A DNA stretch of 64,000 bases from Burkholderiales bacterium (GTDB lineage Bacteria; Pseudomonadota; Gammaproteobacteria; Burkholderiales; Burkholderiaceae_C). The position numbers and the translations under genes are program-made. Below, in pieces: positions 51,344-59,738 of this stretch; positions within the stretch are counted from its first letter, which is position 1, and every line of letters begins with the position of its first letter. Under the pieces are notes generated by a model. The model was not told the DNA's origin, did no database searches, and saw nothing but the letters and a program-made list of their open reading frames with translations. The DNA lies in NCBI GenBank assembly GCA_016703325.1, contig JADJCH010000062.1, positions 124,001-188,000 on the forward strand, in the 5' to 3' direction.

Positions 51344-53023
51344 ATGCAGGTGCAGACGCCGGTGCAGATGCAGGTGCGCCATTTCCGCCAGCAGCTGTTC
51401 TGGCCGCTGCAACTGATGCCACGGCGCGATCCGCTGGCCGACCAGCGCCCCTGGGAAGCGGTGCTGACCACCCCCGGCAGCCCCTGGCGGGAGGTGGTGG
51501 ACGAGTACACCGGTGACCCGGAGGACTTTCACGAACGCCACTACCAGGAGTTCGTGACCTTCCTGCCGCAGGTGCAGCGCTTCCTGTACGGCGAAGGAGC
51601 CACCCGAGGAGCGGCAGGCCGCACCGGCGGAAGTTCGTCGATGCGGGTGCTGCGCCGCGAGGATCTGAAACAGGTGCGGCTGCGCCTGCGCACCGAGGAC
51701 GTCCCGGTGCTGCTGGAGGTGGAGCACGTCGATCTGTGCTTCTTCCACGACCTGGACGTGGTGGTGCTCAACCTGGAGGTGCATGCCGCGGACCTGCCGC
51801 TGGATGTGGCGCAGGAGCTGCTGTACCGGTTTGGCCGAGGCTACCCCCCAGGCTGGGACGATCAGGGTCGCGGCCTGCACTGCGCCGCGATGGTGGAGTG
51901 GATCGGCGCCGACGGCCAGGTGCTGGCCGCCTCCGATGCGGGTGACCGGGAGGTCTTCCTGGCCTTCGTGGCGGCACACCGCAGCCCACGCATCGCGGCA
52001 CACTGGCGCTGGCTGATGCAGCCGCTGCAACCGGACGCCGAGGGGGGTGATGCGCCCCTGCGCTACCGCCAGATCGAGTACCACCGAATGCCGGTGATGG
52101 CCTACCTGGCCCTGGACGAACCGCGCGAGCTCAGCCGGCCGGACTATGTGCGACTGGGGTTGGTGTCCGGTGCTGCGGCGCCCGCCCAGGCCGCTCCTGC
52201 CGGGCACGCGCAGCGACCCCAGATGGATGCGTTGCCGTTCGGGGACCGCCACCTCAGCGACTTCGAGCAGCACCACTGCTACGACCGCTTCTGGTGCGAT
52301 GGGGGCGCGGCACCCCACACCCGCTACCTCTGCTGCGGCCATGCACTGGTGGTGGTGGGCCGGGCCGATTCGGCCTTCTTCACCGATCGGGAGCGCGGCG
52401 TGCTGGCGCAGTTCCGCCACCAGCACCAGCTCATCTTCCTGATCGCCCACGTGCAGAAGGCGGCGATGCTGATGTTCTCCGACCGGCTGGTGGTGGCGCT
52501 GGATACGCTGGAGATCGCCCAGGCCAGCTCGGTCAAGCGCTTCAAGCGCGCGGTGCGGGGCAATTTCGAAAACTTTCTGCGCTTCACCCACCGCTACTGG
52601 TTCCACGACCTGGCCGAGCAGGCCCAGGCCCGGGCGCTGTACCGGCTCTGCGCCGACCACCTGGGGCTGGAACTGCTCTACCGCGAGGTGCGCGAACGCG
52701 TGGCGGAGATGAACGGCTACCTGGACACCGACAGCCTGCGCCGCCAGGCCAACACGGTGGTGCGACTGACGGTGGTGACGATCGCCGGGTTGATCGGCAC
52801 GCTGTCCACCGGCTTCCTGGGCATGAACCTGCTGGCCGAGGCGGACGCCTCCTGGGCGCGACGCCTGAGCCTGTTCGGGCTCACCGTGGTCGCCTCATTG
52901 CTCCTGACCGGACTGTGTGTGGTGTATTCGAAGCGCTTGTCCGACCTGCTCGACCTGCTGTCCGATGAGCGCCTGGCGCTGTCCGACAAGTGGAGCAGCT
53001 GGCGACAGCACGACGACCGCTGA
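51344..53023 (+). CDS. Divergent CorA-like membrane protein with long N-terminal extension
   Basis: 559 residues from ATG 51344 (GTG 51341 directly before it; AGGAG upstream). The C-terminus has two membrane helices (about 470-490 and 505-525); the first ends with LSTGFLGMNLLAEA, containing the G-M-N signature of CorA channels. Before it lies a long helical region (FENFLRFTHRYWFHDL to LRRQANTVVRLTV) as in the CorA funnel. The first 350 residues are longer than in standard CorA (about 320 in total), with a Cys/His-rich stretch HCYDRFWCDGG and RYLCCGHA. Divalent cation transport is plausible but untested. Confidence 0.7.
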   Translation: MQVQTPVQMQVRHFRQQLFWPLQLMPRRDPLADQRPWEAVLTTPGSPWREVVDEYTGDPEDFHERHYQEFVTFLPQVQRFLYGEGATRGAAGRTGGSSSMRVLRREDLKQVRLRLRTEDVPVLLEVEHVDLCFFHDLDVVVLNLEVHAADLPLDVAQELLYRFGRGYPPGWDDQGRGLHCAAMVEWIGADGQVLAASDAGDREVFLAFVAAHRSPRIAAHWRWLMQPLQPDAEGGDAPLRYRQIEYHRMPVMAYLALDEPRELSRPDYVRLGLVSGAAAPAQAAPAGHAQRPQMDALPFGDRHLSDFEQHHCYDRFWCDGGAAPHTRYLCCGHALVVVGRADSAFFTDRERGVLAQFRHQHQLIFLIAHVQKAAMLMFSDRLVVALDTLEIAQASSVKRFKRAVRGNFENFLRFTHRYWFHDLAEQAQARALYRLCADHLGLELLYREVRERVAEMNGYLDTDSLRRQANTVVRLTVVTIAGLIGTLSTGFLGMNLLAEADASWARRLSLFGLTVVASLLLTGLCVVYSKRLSDLLDLLSDERLALSDKWSSWRQHDDR

Positions 53024-53594
53024 GCGACCAGCGCCTTCCAGGCTGATCGGACCCGGTCGATTTCTCAGATCCGCCGCTGCCACCACCCCCAGGATCATGC
53101 GATGAGCCAGCGGGGTGGAGAACGAGCTCACCTGTGATCTTGTGCACACCCTGCTGTGCATTCGCGCCCGTGCCTCACCTCGGCCGACCTGCGCCAGCAG
53201 CTCCAACACCCTCACTGGCTCAGCGGATGCACCACTGACGGCGTGTCCAGGTGACCGGATGCCGTGGTGCGCGAGCCACTGGCACAGGATCACCGGTTGC
53301 GCCAGCCGGTGCTTTTCCACGCTGCACCACAGGCTCGGGAGCGGCCCCGCTCACCTGTACCGGACGGACCTGGAGAAACGGGATTATTTCGTGGCGCTCG
53401 GACCCGCGTTCAAGGGGTGAGAGCCCACAATGCATCAGGACTTGCGAGGGGGCGTGGCTAACATTCTTCGCAACCCGGCGCATCGATTTCCGTCGTTCCT
53501 TCCGTTTTCACGTCACCGTGTCGGCATCGAAGAAGCCGCCGGCAGAACCTGGACACGACCCAAGCATCACCCGTCGAGGCAGGAAAGACCCAGC
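53024..53594. other. 571-bp region without a recognisable gene
   Basis: Both strands contain short open frames (up to about 100 codons within the gap), but none has a ribosome-binding site together with family-like sequence. Its lower GC and irregular codon pattern differ from its neighbours. It should hold the promoter of the bactofilin operon; TAACAT at 53459 is a weak -10 candidate. A decayed gene is possible but not provable. Confidence 0.5.
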
Positions 53595-53984
53595 ATGTTG
53601 TTTGGACGAAGCAAGAAACGCGGCGATCCCCTGGAGGAGCGCATCGATTGCCTGATCGGCGCCGAAGCCGTCATCCAGGGCGATCTGGTGTTCACCGGCG
53701 GACTGCGTGTGGACGGCCGCATCCATGGTGACGTGACCGTGGCCCGGGTGGACGCAGGCACCTTGACGGTGGGCGACCACGGCTGCATCGAAGGCGATGT
53801 GCGCGTCTCCCATGTGATCGTCTACGGCGAGATCAAGGGCACGATCTACGCCACCGGTCTGGTGGATGTCAAACCGAACGCCCGCATCTTTGGCGATGTG
53901 CACTACGGTGCCCTGGAAATGCAGGTCGGTGCGCAGATCGTCGGTCACCTGATCAAACACAAGCCGACGGGCGGCCCGCAGTGA
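53595..53984 (+). CDS. Bactofilin
   Basis: 129 residues from ATG 53595. The core is a single beta-helix bactofilin domain: IGAEAVIQGDLVFTGGLRVD, GRIHGDVTVARV, LTVGDHGCIEGDVRVSHVIV and LVDVKPNARIFGDVHYGALE show the short repeated turns with Gly-Asp/Asn. Bactofilins polymerise without nucleotide and act as cytoskeletal scaffolds at the pole or membrane. The frame is open upstream but without similarity. First gene of a nine-gene same-strand run; a bactofilin next to a small GTPase and roadblock gene recalls Myxococcus polarity systems. Confidence 0.93.
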   Translation: MLFGRSKKRGDPLEERIDCLIGAEAVIQGDLVFTGGLRVDGRIHGDVTVARVDAGTLTVGDHGCIEGDVRVSHVIVYGEIKGTIYATGLVDVKPNARIFGDVHYGALEMQVGAQIVGHLIKHKPTGGPQ

Positions 53985-54063
53985 GCCGATCCGACACCCG
54001 GCCGGCATCCGGCCTGCACCTCGTCCCGGCTGCGCTCATCGCTGTCCTACAGACGTCACGACC

Positions 54064-54735
54064 ATGAGCCACCCCCTCCCGACCGACTCGTCCTTCTGGG
54101 CAGTGGACCCGGTGTTCACCTACCAGCGCAGCGGCCGGCTCGATGCGCACTACGGCGCCGATCCGGTGGCGGCCTGGCGCCACCTGAGTTGTCTGGTCGC
54201 ACGCGACCCGCTCGATCTGGAGGCGCAGACCCGTCGCGTCCTGCTCAGTACCCAGGTTCCCCATCGGGCACAGGCCTTTGGTGCGCTGATCGACCTGTTT
54301 CTGGCGCTGGGCGACAAGGGACGCGGTCTGCGTCAGACGTTGCTGGACAGCGCCCGCAGTTGCCTGGCCGAAGACGAGCTTCGCTACCTGCAGGCCCACC
54401 TCGACACGGGCCTGTCGCGCCGGGCCACGCTGCCCACCGGGACCGGCTCGGTCCTGGATGCCGCGGTCATCGGCAACCTCCACCCCGTCGGACAACAGCG
54501 TCGTGCAGCGCAGGCCTCATCGAAGGTCGACGACGCCATCGCGCTGCTCGATCAGGGAGATCTGCCGGCGGCCCAGGCCCTGCTGGAGGAAGCCTTGATG
54601 GAGAACCTGGACGACACCGTCGCCCTGAGTGAACTGCAGGCCATCTACCACCACAGCCGCGACGAGGCCGCCAAGGCATCGCTGCAGGCACGTCTGCAGG
54701 AGCGCCACGGCCGTCTGCCGGCGCAGTGGTCCTGA
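54064..54735 (+). CDS. Unknown helical-repeat protein, cluster gene 2
   Basis: 223 residues; I recognise no named family. An N-terminal FWAVDPVFTYQRSGRLDAHYG is followed by mostly helical sequence. Residues about 150-215 (DDAIALLDQGDLPAAQALLE, then a second helix pair) look like one or two TPR motifs and resemble the FimV C-terminal domain in style. No signal peptide or membrane helix, so cytoplasmic. Its stop overlaps the start of the next gene (TGATG), which argues for joint function. Confidence 0.75.
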   Translation: MSHPLPTDSSFWAVDPVFTYQRSGRLDAHYGADPVAAWRHLSCLVARDPLDLEAQTRRVLLSTQVPHRAQAFGALIDLFLALGDKGRGLRQTLLDSARSCLAEDELRYLQAHLDTGLSRRATLPTGTGSVLDAAVIGNLHPVGQQRRAAQASSKVDDAIALLDQGDLPAAQALLEEALMENLDDTVALSELQAIYHHSRDEAAKASLQARLQERHGRLPAQWS

Positions 54736-56711
54736 TGCATGCCACCCCCTCCCCAGACGTCGTCACGACTTTGAGCAGCCTTCAAGTGGAAGCCCCGAAG
54801 CATCAAACCCGACTCAAGGTGGCCCTGCTGTCGCTGCCTGCACGCACCCAGGCGGTGCTGGAGTTCTTTTTCAACAGCACCGGTCGCAGCAGCTTCGTCC
54901 CGACGCCGGAGGAGCAGTCCGAAGCGGCGATCTTCGACATCGACACGGTCGAGTCGCGCCAGCACTGGCAGCTCTATCAGGAACGCACCGGGCGACCGGG
55001 CATTGCGCTGTCGGTGCAACCCCAGCAACTGCCCGGCACGGTCTGGGTGCAAAAACCGGTGACGCCCGCGGCACTTCTGTCGGCCGCCGCCGAGATCCAG
55101 CACCAGCGCCTGCAGAAGGCCCTGGCCCCACCTGCCGTGGCTGCGCCCGCCACGGTGACGACTGCGGCCCTGGATGCCGAGCTGCCCCACCCCGCACTGG
55201 CCAGTCACCCCGCTGAGGCCGCTCGCGCGCACCTCGAACAGGCGCTGTCGGCACTGCCGGAAGCGGCGGCTGCGGCATCCGAATCTGCAGCGCTGCCCGC
55301 CGCGCCAACCCCACCCTCACCGATCGGCACAGCTCTGGCGGAGGAGCCCACCGCCGTGTCCACCGTCGGGTTTGCGCCGACCGCCCCGGGATCGCTGGAC
55401 GGCCTGCCCCCTGCCGAGCGACCGTTGCCCGCTGCATCCCAGGACCGCACCCCGGTTGCGGCACCGCCCAAGCCGACTCGGGTTGAAACTCACACCGCCG
55501 CCGCCGCCGCCGCCGCGGCTGCGCTCAGCCCCCAGGACACCCGCCGCGAGCCGACCAAGGCCAAGGCCAAGGGACTGGGCGGTCTGTTGCGCCGCTGGTT
55601 CGGCACAGACGAACCAGCGTCGGCGCCTGCTTCAGCGCCTGTTGCGGCACCCGGTTCGCCAGCTCGCACCCCGTCGGTTTCGCCGAAGCCCAGCACACCG
55701 AGCAGCGATCCAGCACGGTCAGCTCATGCGATGGCCTCAGAGAGCGCCAACGCAGGCCCCACGTCCACGGCGGCCGCAGCACAGACACCTGTGAAGACTG
55801 CGCCGGATACCGCCCTGCCAATCGACACGGTCCACCCTGCCGTCACAGCCTCGGTCGACACGGTCCTGCAGCCGCTCACCGCCCCCCCCCAACCGGCGAG
55901 TCAGGCGCCAACGGCTGAGACGGCCGAACACCCCACCGCCACGCTGGCCAGTGCCCCCAGTGATCGGGCACAGCCCGTCACCGGCGGCGTCTCGCTGGGG
56001 GGGCTGTCGGCCGCAGCCCAGGCCAATGACGCCCGTTTGTGCGGACGCATGGAGGACCGCACGGCCCAGGCGCTGGCTGAAGACCCGGAATGGCGCTTCG
56101 ATCCGGAGGTTCACCTCGTCAGCGTGTTGCGTGAGGCCTATCTGGTGGGAAGCAAGTGGCAGGGCCCCACGCACCTGGAGTGCTCCGCCGGCAGGGTGGT
56201 GGTCGACGCCACGCGCAACCTGCTGCTGTGTGACTTCGACATCCGCCTGCTGGAGAGCGTGATCACCACGCCACTGGGCAAACGCCCCAAGACCCGCAAC
56301 CTCAGCCGCCAGGAGCAGGCGGAGCTGCAGCACAACCCGCCGGCAGGCGCCGGAGTGCAGCGCCTGGATGAGACGCTCTGGCTGGCCGGCCTGCTCACCG
56401 CGGGCGGGCGACTTCCCATCGACACCGACCCGAATCGACCGGTCTACCTGCGCCACTGGCCCAACCTGACCCGCCTGAGCGCCATTCCCCACGCGGTGCG
56501 CATTGCCGCGCTGTGGTCACTGCGCGGCGCCTCGATCGTGGAAACAGCGAGCACGCTGGGCATCCCCCAACGCCATGTGATCGCCTTTTACAACGGCGCC
56601 CTGGCCCTGGACCTGATCACCGAGGACGGCAGCCACATCCGCCGTGCGCAGCGCAAGGCGGGCCGCAACCGCGGCCTGCTGACCAAGCTGCTGGGATGGC
56701 TCAACCGCTGA
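54735..56711 (+). CDS. Large receiver-like protein, cluster gene 3
   Basis: 658 residues from ATG 54735 (GTG 54726 also open). Residues about 25-125 resemble a response-regulator receiver: hydrophobic VALLSLP strand, IFDIDT (an Asp near the phosphorylation position), GIALSV and VWVQKPV with the Lys-Pro of receiver domains. Residues about 130-425 are a Pro/Ala/Thr-rich disordered linker with an Ala9 run and a C9 tract. The conserved C-terminal 220 residues (AYLVGSKWQGPTHLECSAG, WLAGLLTAGGRLPIDTD, LWSLRGASIVETASTLGIPQ) form an unknown domain ending in a helix-turn-helix-like segment. Likely a scaffold or effector for the GTPase encoded next. Confidence 0.75.
   Translation: MHATPSPDVVTTLSSLQVEAPKHQTRLKVALLSLPARTQAVLEFFFNSTGRSSFVPTPEEQSEAAIFDIDTVESRQHWQLYQERTGRPGIALSVQPQQLPGTVWVQKPVTPAALLSAAAEIQHQRLQKALAPPAVAAPATVTTAALDAELPHPALASHPAEAARAHLEQALSALPEAAAAASESAALPAAPTPPSPIGTALAEEPTAVSTVGFAPTAPGSLDGLPPAERPLPAASQDRTPVAAPPKPTRVETHTAAAAAAAAALSPQDTRREPTKAKAKGLGGLLRRWFGTDEPASAPASAPVAAPGSPARTPSVSPKPSTPSSDPARSAHAMASESANAGPTSTAAAAQTPVKTAPDTALPIDTVHPAVTASVDTVLQPLTAPPQPASQAPTAETAEHPTATLASAPSDRAQPVTGGVSLGGLSAAAQANDARLCGRMEDRTAQALAEDPEWRFDPEVHLVSVLREAYLVGSKWQGPTHLECSAGRVVVDATRNLLLCDFDIRLLESVITTPLGKRPKTRNLSRQEQAELQHNPPAGAGVQRLDETLWLAGLLTAGGRLPIDTDPNRPVYLRHWPNLTRLSAIPHAVRIAALWSLRGASIVETASTLGIPQRHVIAFYNGALALDLITEDGSHIRRAQRKAGRNRGLLTKLLGWLNR
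55882..55890 (+). repeat. C9 homopolymer in coding sequence
   Basis: Nine consecutive C in the linker of the large receiver-like gene, coding for Pro codons. With the C8 tract in the FimV-like gene (60447-60454) it is a candidate site for slipped-strand frameshift. The present frame is intact. Confidence 0.6.
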
Positions 56712-56758
56712 CCGCTGAATGAACCGGGGCGACGCGAGCGCACCCGTCGGAACGAACA

Positions 56759-57295
56759 ATGGCTCACACTGACCACAAGATCATCTTCACCGGACCGGTC
56801 GGCGCCGGAAAGACCACCGCGATCGCCTCGATCAGCGACATTGAACCGATCCGCACCGACGAAGCGGCCTCGGACATGACCACGCGGCGCAAGTCCAACA
56901 CCACGGTGGCGATGGACTACGGGATGATCCGCCTTGGCCCCAAAGAGAAGGTGCACCTGTACGGCACACCTGGCCAGGAACGCTTCGACTTCATGTGGGA
57001 CATCCTCACCAAGGGCGGCATCGGACTGGTGCTGCTGCTGGACAACACCCGCCCAGCGCCCTTCGAGGACCTGCACTTCTACGTCAAAGCCTTTCGTGAG
57101 TTCATCGAATCCACCCGGCTGGTGGTGGGTGTCACACAGATGGACTGCCAGGCCAGCCCGACGCTGGACGAGTATGTGCGCCAGATGAAGGAACTCGATC
57201 TGGCCGCCCCCGTCTTCGAGGTGGACGCCCGCCGCCGCGACGATGTCTCGATGCTGATCCAGGCCCTGCTGCTGTCGATCGACCCGACGCTCTGA
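56759..57295 (+). CDS. MglA/CvnD-like small GTPase
   Basis: 178 residues. Ras-like fold: Walker A GPVGAGKTT (12-20), switch I KSNTTVAMDYG (45-55, Thr48/Thr49), G3 as YGTPGQERF (68-76) lacking the usual Asp, G4 as TQMD (126-129) in place of NKxD, and a G5-like VDA (155-157). The TPGQ form and the sequence FDFMWDILTKGGIGLVLLLD resemble the CvnD proteins of actinobacterial conservons and, more distantly, MglA. MglA-type GTPases mark the leading pole and direct type IV pili. The next genes code for roadblock proteins, the expected GAP-type partners. Confidence 0.9.
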   Translation: MAHTDHKIIFTGPVGAGKTTAIASISDIEPIRTDEAASDMTTRRKSNTTVAMDYGMIRLGPKEKVHLYGTPGQERFDFMWDILTKGGIGLVLLLDNTRPAPFEDLHFYVKAFREFIESTRLVVGVTQMDCQASPTLDEYVRQMKELDLAAPVFEVDARRRDDVSMLIQALLLSIDPTL

Positions 57296-57343
57296 GGCCG
57301 GCAGCACACTCTGTCCTTTCAGGTCTTCCAAGCTCAGCGCACC

Positions 57344-57982
57344 ATGGACCAATACACCCTCACCGGCGAGTTCTACCTGCACCCCACGCCGGCCGGTGCT
57401 TACTACGCCGCCTGCCGTCCCACGGCGGAGCCGGCGCGAACCTTCCTGCAGCGTCTGATGCGCGAGCCGGAGACACCGCAGCTGACGACATCGCTGGTGC
57501 GGCACTGGACCGGGCTGGATGAGCAGGACGCGCTGGAGTTCATCTACCGGCTGCAGTCCTCCGGCTTCGTGCAGGGCCTGCCGGTACGGGTGGAGGTTCC
57601 CCCGGACCGCATCGAAGCCCTGCTGCCACCGCTGCTGGCGCAACTCTCCGACGAGGGCCGTGCAATCCTTGCGGAAAAGCGCGGCCTGTACCTGGGCACC
57701 GCCGGCTTTGCCCACGAAACTTCCGAGGAACTCGCCGCCCTCGGCGCCGATCTGGCCAACGTGCACGAGCGCCATTCCAAGCTGCTGCACGGCAACCTGC
57801 GTCTGCGCAGCGACGGCTGGGGCATGGTCAACGCCGGCGGCGCCAGCGAGATCGGCTTCTGGCCCCTGTATTTCGGCGAGGAGTACTTCATCCTGGTGGT
57901 GGGCGGCATGCCGCGCTTCAACCAGGAGGCTTTCACCACCTTGTTGTGGACCCTGGGCGTGCGCTACGGCAGCGTCGCCTGA
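57344..57982 (+). CDS. Winged-helix plus roadblock-like protein, cluster gene 5
   Basis: 212 residues, no named family recognised. Residues about 30-80 look like a winged helix (LTTSLVRHWTGLDEQDALEF and LQSSGFVQGLP). Residues about 100-212 follow a roadblock/LC7-like pattern: LSDEGRAILAEKRGLYLGTA, SEELAALGADLANVHERHSK, a beta-hairpin WGMVNAGGASEIGFWPLYFG and YFILVVGGM. This would make it a second, extended roadblock protein for the GTPase. The fold assignment is inference from hydrophobic pattern. Cytoplasmic. Confidence 0.65.
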   Translation: MDQYTLTGEFYLHPTPAGAYYAACRPTAEPARTFLQRLMREPETPQLTTSLVRHWTGLDEQDALEFIYRLQSSGFVQGLPVRVEVPPDRIEALLPPLLAQLSDEGRAILAEKRGLYLGTAGFAHETSEELAALGADLANVHERHSKLLHGNLRLRSDGWGMVNAGGASEIGFWPLYFGEEYFILVVGGMPRFNQEAFTTLLWTLGVRYGSVA

Positions 57983-58041
57983 CCCGCCCTCGCCCTCGCC
58001 CTGTTCCATCTTCACCTGCTTGACCTAACGAAGGAAGTTCC

Positions 58042-58404
58042 ATGCGCGCAGACCTGCTCACCTCCATCCTGAGCGAGCTGAACGGCTCGACCGCCGACAT
58101 CGAAGCCTCTGCGGTGCTCTCCACCGACGGCCTGATGATGGCCTCCATGCTGCCCGCCTCCATGGACGAGGACCGCGTGGGCGCGATGAGCGCCGCCATG
58201 CTGTCGCTGGGTGACCGCACCGCCCGTGAGCTGGCCCGCGGCGAACTCGAACAGGTCCTGGTCAAGGGCCACAAGGGTTATGTACTGATGACCCACGCCG
58301 GCCCGGATGCGGTGCTGACCGCACTGTGCAAGCCCAACGCACGGCTGGGGTTGATCTTCCTGGACGTGAAGCGCGCGTCCGACGCCATCAGCAAGGTCAT
58401 CTGA
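58042..58404 (+). CDS. Roadblock/LC7-domain protein (MglB-like)
   Basis: 120 residues from ATG 58042 with GAAGGAAG upstream. Complete roadblock domain: ILSELNGSTADIEASAVLST, DGLMMASMLP, AAMLSLGDRTARELARGELE, VLVKGHKGYVLMTHAG and AVLTALCKPNARLGLIFLD. Roadblock proteins such as MglB are activators or recruiters of small Ras-like GTPases; the GTPase gene is two genes upstream. Dimer formation is expected. Confidence 0.93.
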   Translation: MRADLLTSILSELNGSTADIEASAVLSTDGLMMASMLPASMDEDRVGAMSAAMLSLGDRTARELARGELEQVLVKGHKGYVLMTHAGPDAVLTALCKPNARLGLIFLDVKRASDAISKVI

Positions 58405-58444
58405 CAGTCAGCGACAGGCCGGGCCCGACCGCTCGGTGAGCAGC

Positions 58445-58930
58445 ATGAATGCAACGTCTGCGCAGGTGCCTGAGCACCGCGAGCACACCCTGACCTACCA
58501 CGACGGCGAGGTCCGCACCGTGCGGGTGGCCGACCTGGAGGTTCCCTACCCGGATGGCAAGCTGATCGTATCCCGCACCGATCCGGCCGGCATCATCACG
58601 CACGCCAACCAGGCCTTCGTGGACCTGTCCGGCTACAGCCGCGAGGAGTTGATCGGTCAACCGCACTGGATCCTGCGTCACCCGGACATGCCGGCGGTGG
58701 CCTTCAAAGACCTGTGGGACACCCTGGGCCGGGGCGAGCCCTGGCAGGGTTACGTCAAGAACCTGCGCAAGGATGGCAGCTTCTACTGGGTGTTCGCCAC
58801 AGCCATCCCCAACGTACGCCAGGGCCGCGTGGTGGGCTACACCTCCGTTCGGCGCAAACCCAGCCGCAGCAAGGTCAACGAGTGCACGGCCCTGTACGCC
58901 CGCCTGCGGGCCGAGGAGCTGTCGACATGA
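58445..58930 (+). CDS. Aer-type PAS-domain protein
   Basis: 161 residues from ATG 58445 (GTG 58436 upstream is possible). One PAS domain of Aer type: LIVSRTDPAGIITHANQAFV, DLSGYSREELIGQPHWILRH, MPAVAFKDLWDTLGRGEPW and FYWVFATAIPNVRQGRVVGY. In Aer this domain binds FAD and senses redox or energy state; the key Asn/His/Trp positions look conserved. There is no HAMP or signalling domain, so it must pass its signal to a partner protein. It overlaps the PhnD-like gene by 4 bases (ATGA). Confidence 0.9.
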   Translation: MNATSAQVPEHREHTLTYHDGEVRTVRVADLEVPYPDGKLIVSRTDPAGIITHANQAFVDLSGYSREELIGQPHWILRHPDMPAVAFKDLWDTLGRGEPWQGYVKNLRKDGSFYWVFATAIPNVRQGRVVGYTSVRRKPSRSKVNECTALYARLRAEELST

Positions 58931-59676
58931 CGCTGCAACTCACCGTCAGCCCGGACTTTTCGCCCGATCACATTGCCGGCTGGTACGTCTTCAACACCTG
59001 GCTGCAGCGCAAGCTGGGTGTGCGCATCCACCTGGAGCTGTACGATGATTTCGACAGCCAGCGCCAGGCCATCGCCGCCAACAAGGTGGACCTGATCTAC
59101 GCCAACCCCTATGACGCTGCCATGCTGGTGAGGGAGAAGGGCTTCGTGGCGATCGCCGCACCAGCCTCCAAACCGGACGAAGCGGTGATCGCCGTCCCGG
59201 CGGATTCCGCCGTGCAGAAGGTGGAGGATTTCCGCCCGGGTGTGCGTGTGGCGATGACGCGCGATCCGGACGTGAACCTGATCGGCATGATCATGCTGGA
59301 GCCGGCCGATCTCAAGCGTGACAGCGTGCAGGCCAGCCAGGTCAACAGCTACGTGCTGGTGGCCAAGCACCTGTTGCTGGGCAAGGCCGATGCAGGCTTC
59401 TTTCTGAAAGAGGCCTTCGACGACCTGAGCGGCCCGATCCGCAAACAGTTGCGTCCCCTGGTGACCAGCCAGATCAGCGTGGTGCGCCATGTGCTGCTGG
59501 CCGGACCAGGCTGCAGCGAGCTGCACACGCCGCTCACCGAACTGCTGCTGGGCATGCAGGACAACGCCGCCGACGGTGGCAGGGTGCTGAGTGCACTGGG
59601 CCTGCAGGCCTGGGAGCGCCAGGACCAGGAAGACACCGAGTTCATGATCGACCTGATGGACACGCTGATGCGCTGA
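58927..59676 (+). CDS. PhnD-like binding protein without signal peptide
   Basis: 249 residues from the ATG overlapping the PAS gene stop. Periplasmic-binding fold of the phosphate/phosphonate type: LTVSPDFSPDHIAGWYVFNT, AIAANKVDLIYANPYDAAML, GVRVAMTRDPDVNLIGMIML and GKADAGFFLKEAFDDLS. Usual PhnD proteins are secreted, but this one starts directly with the first strand and has no signal peptide or lipobox, so it should act in the cytoplasm. It probably senses a ligand for the GTPase/PAS cluster. Ligand unknown. Confidence 0.85.
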   Translation: MTLQLTVSPDFSPDHIAGWYVFNTWLQRKLGVRIHLELYDDFDSQRQAIAANKVDLIYANPYDAAMLVREKGFVAIAAPASKPDEAVIAVPADSAVQKVEDFRPGVRVAMTRDPDVNLIGMIMLEPADLKRDSVQASQVNSYVLVAKHLLLGKADAGFFLKEAFDDLSGPIRKQLRPLVTSQISVVRHVLLAGPGCSELHTPLTELLLGMQDNAADGGRVLSALGLQAWERQDQEDTEFMIDLMDTLMR

Positions 59677-59738
59677 GCCGGTCGCGTCGTCATCCGCCCT
59701 TTTTCCGTAGTACGCCCTCACGGGCCCGGACCCTGCCC

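Noticed and set aside
49823..52660. Very long open frame on the minus strand (over 900 codons) opposite the BMP and CorA-like genes
   Set aside because: It is antisense to recognised genes, has low-complexity composition rich in His/Gln/Gly, and has no family-like motifs. High GC produces such frames. The same holds for long antisense frames at 3318-5480, 8763-10535, 22064-24307, 24135-26903, 34466-37177 and 41639-43999.
53024..53594. A small gene in the gap before bactofilin
   Set aside because: Short frames on both strands lack ribosome-binding sites and any family-like pattern; evidence is too thin to call a gene or pseudogene.
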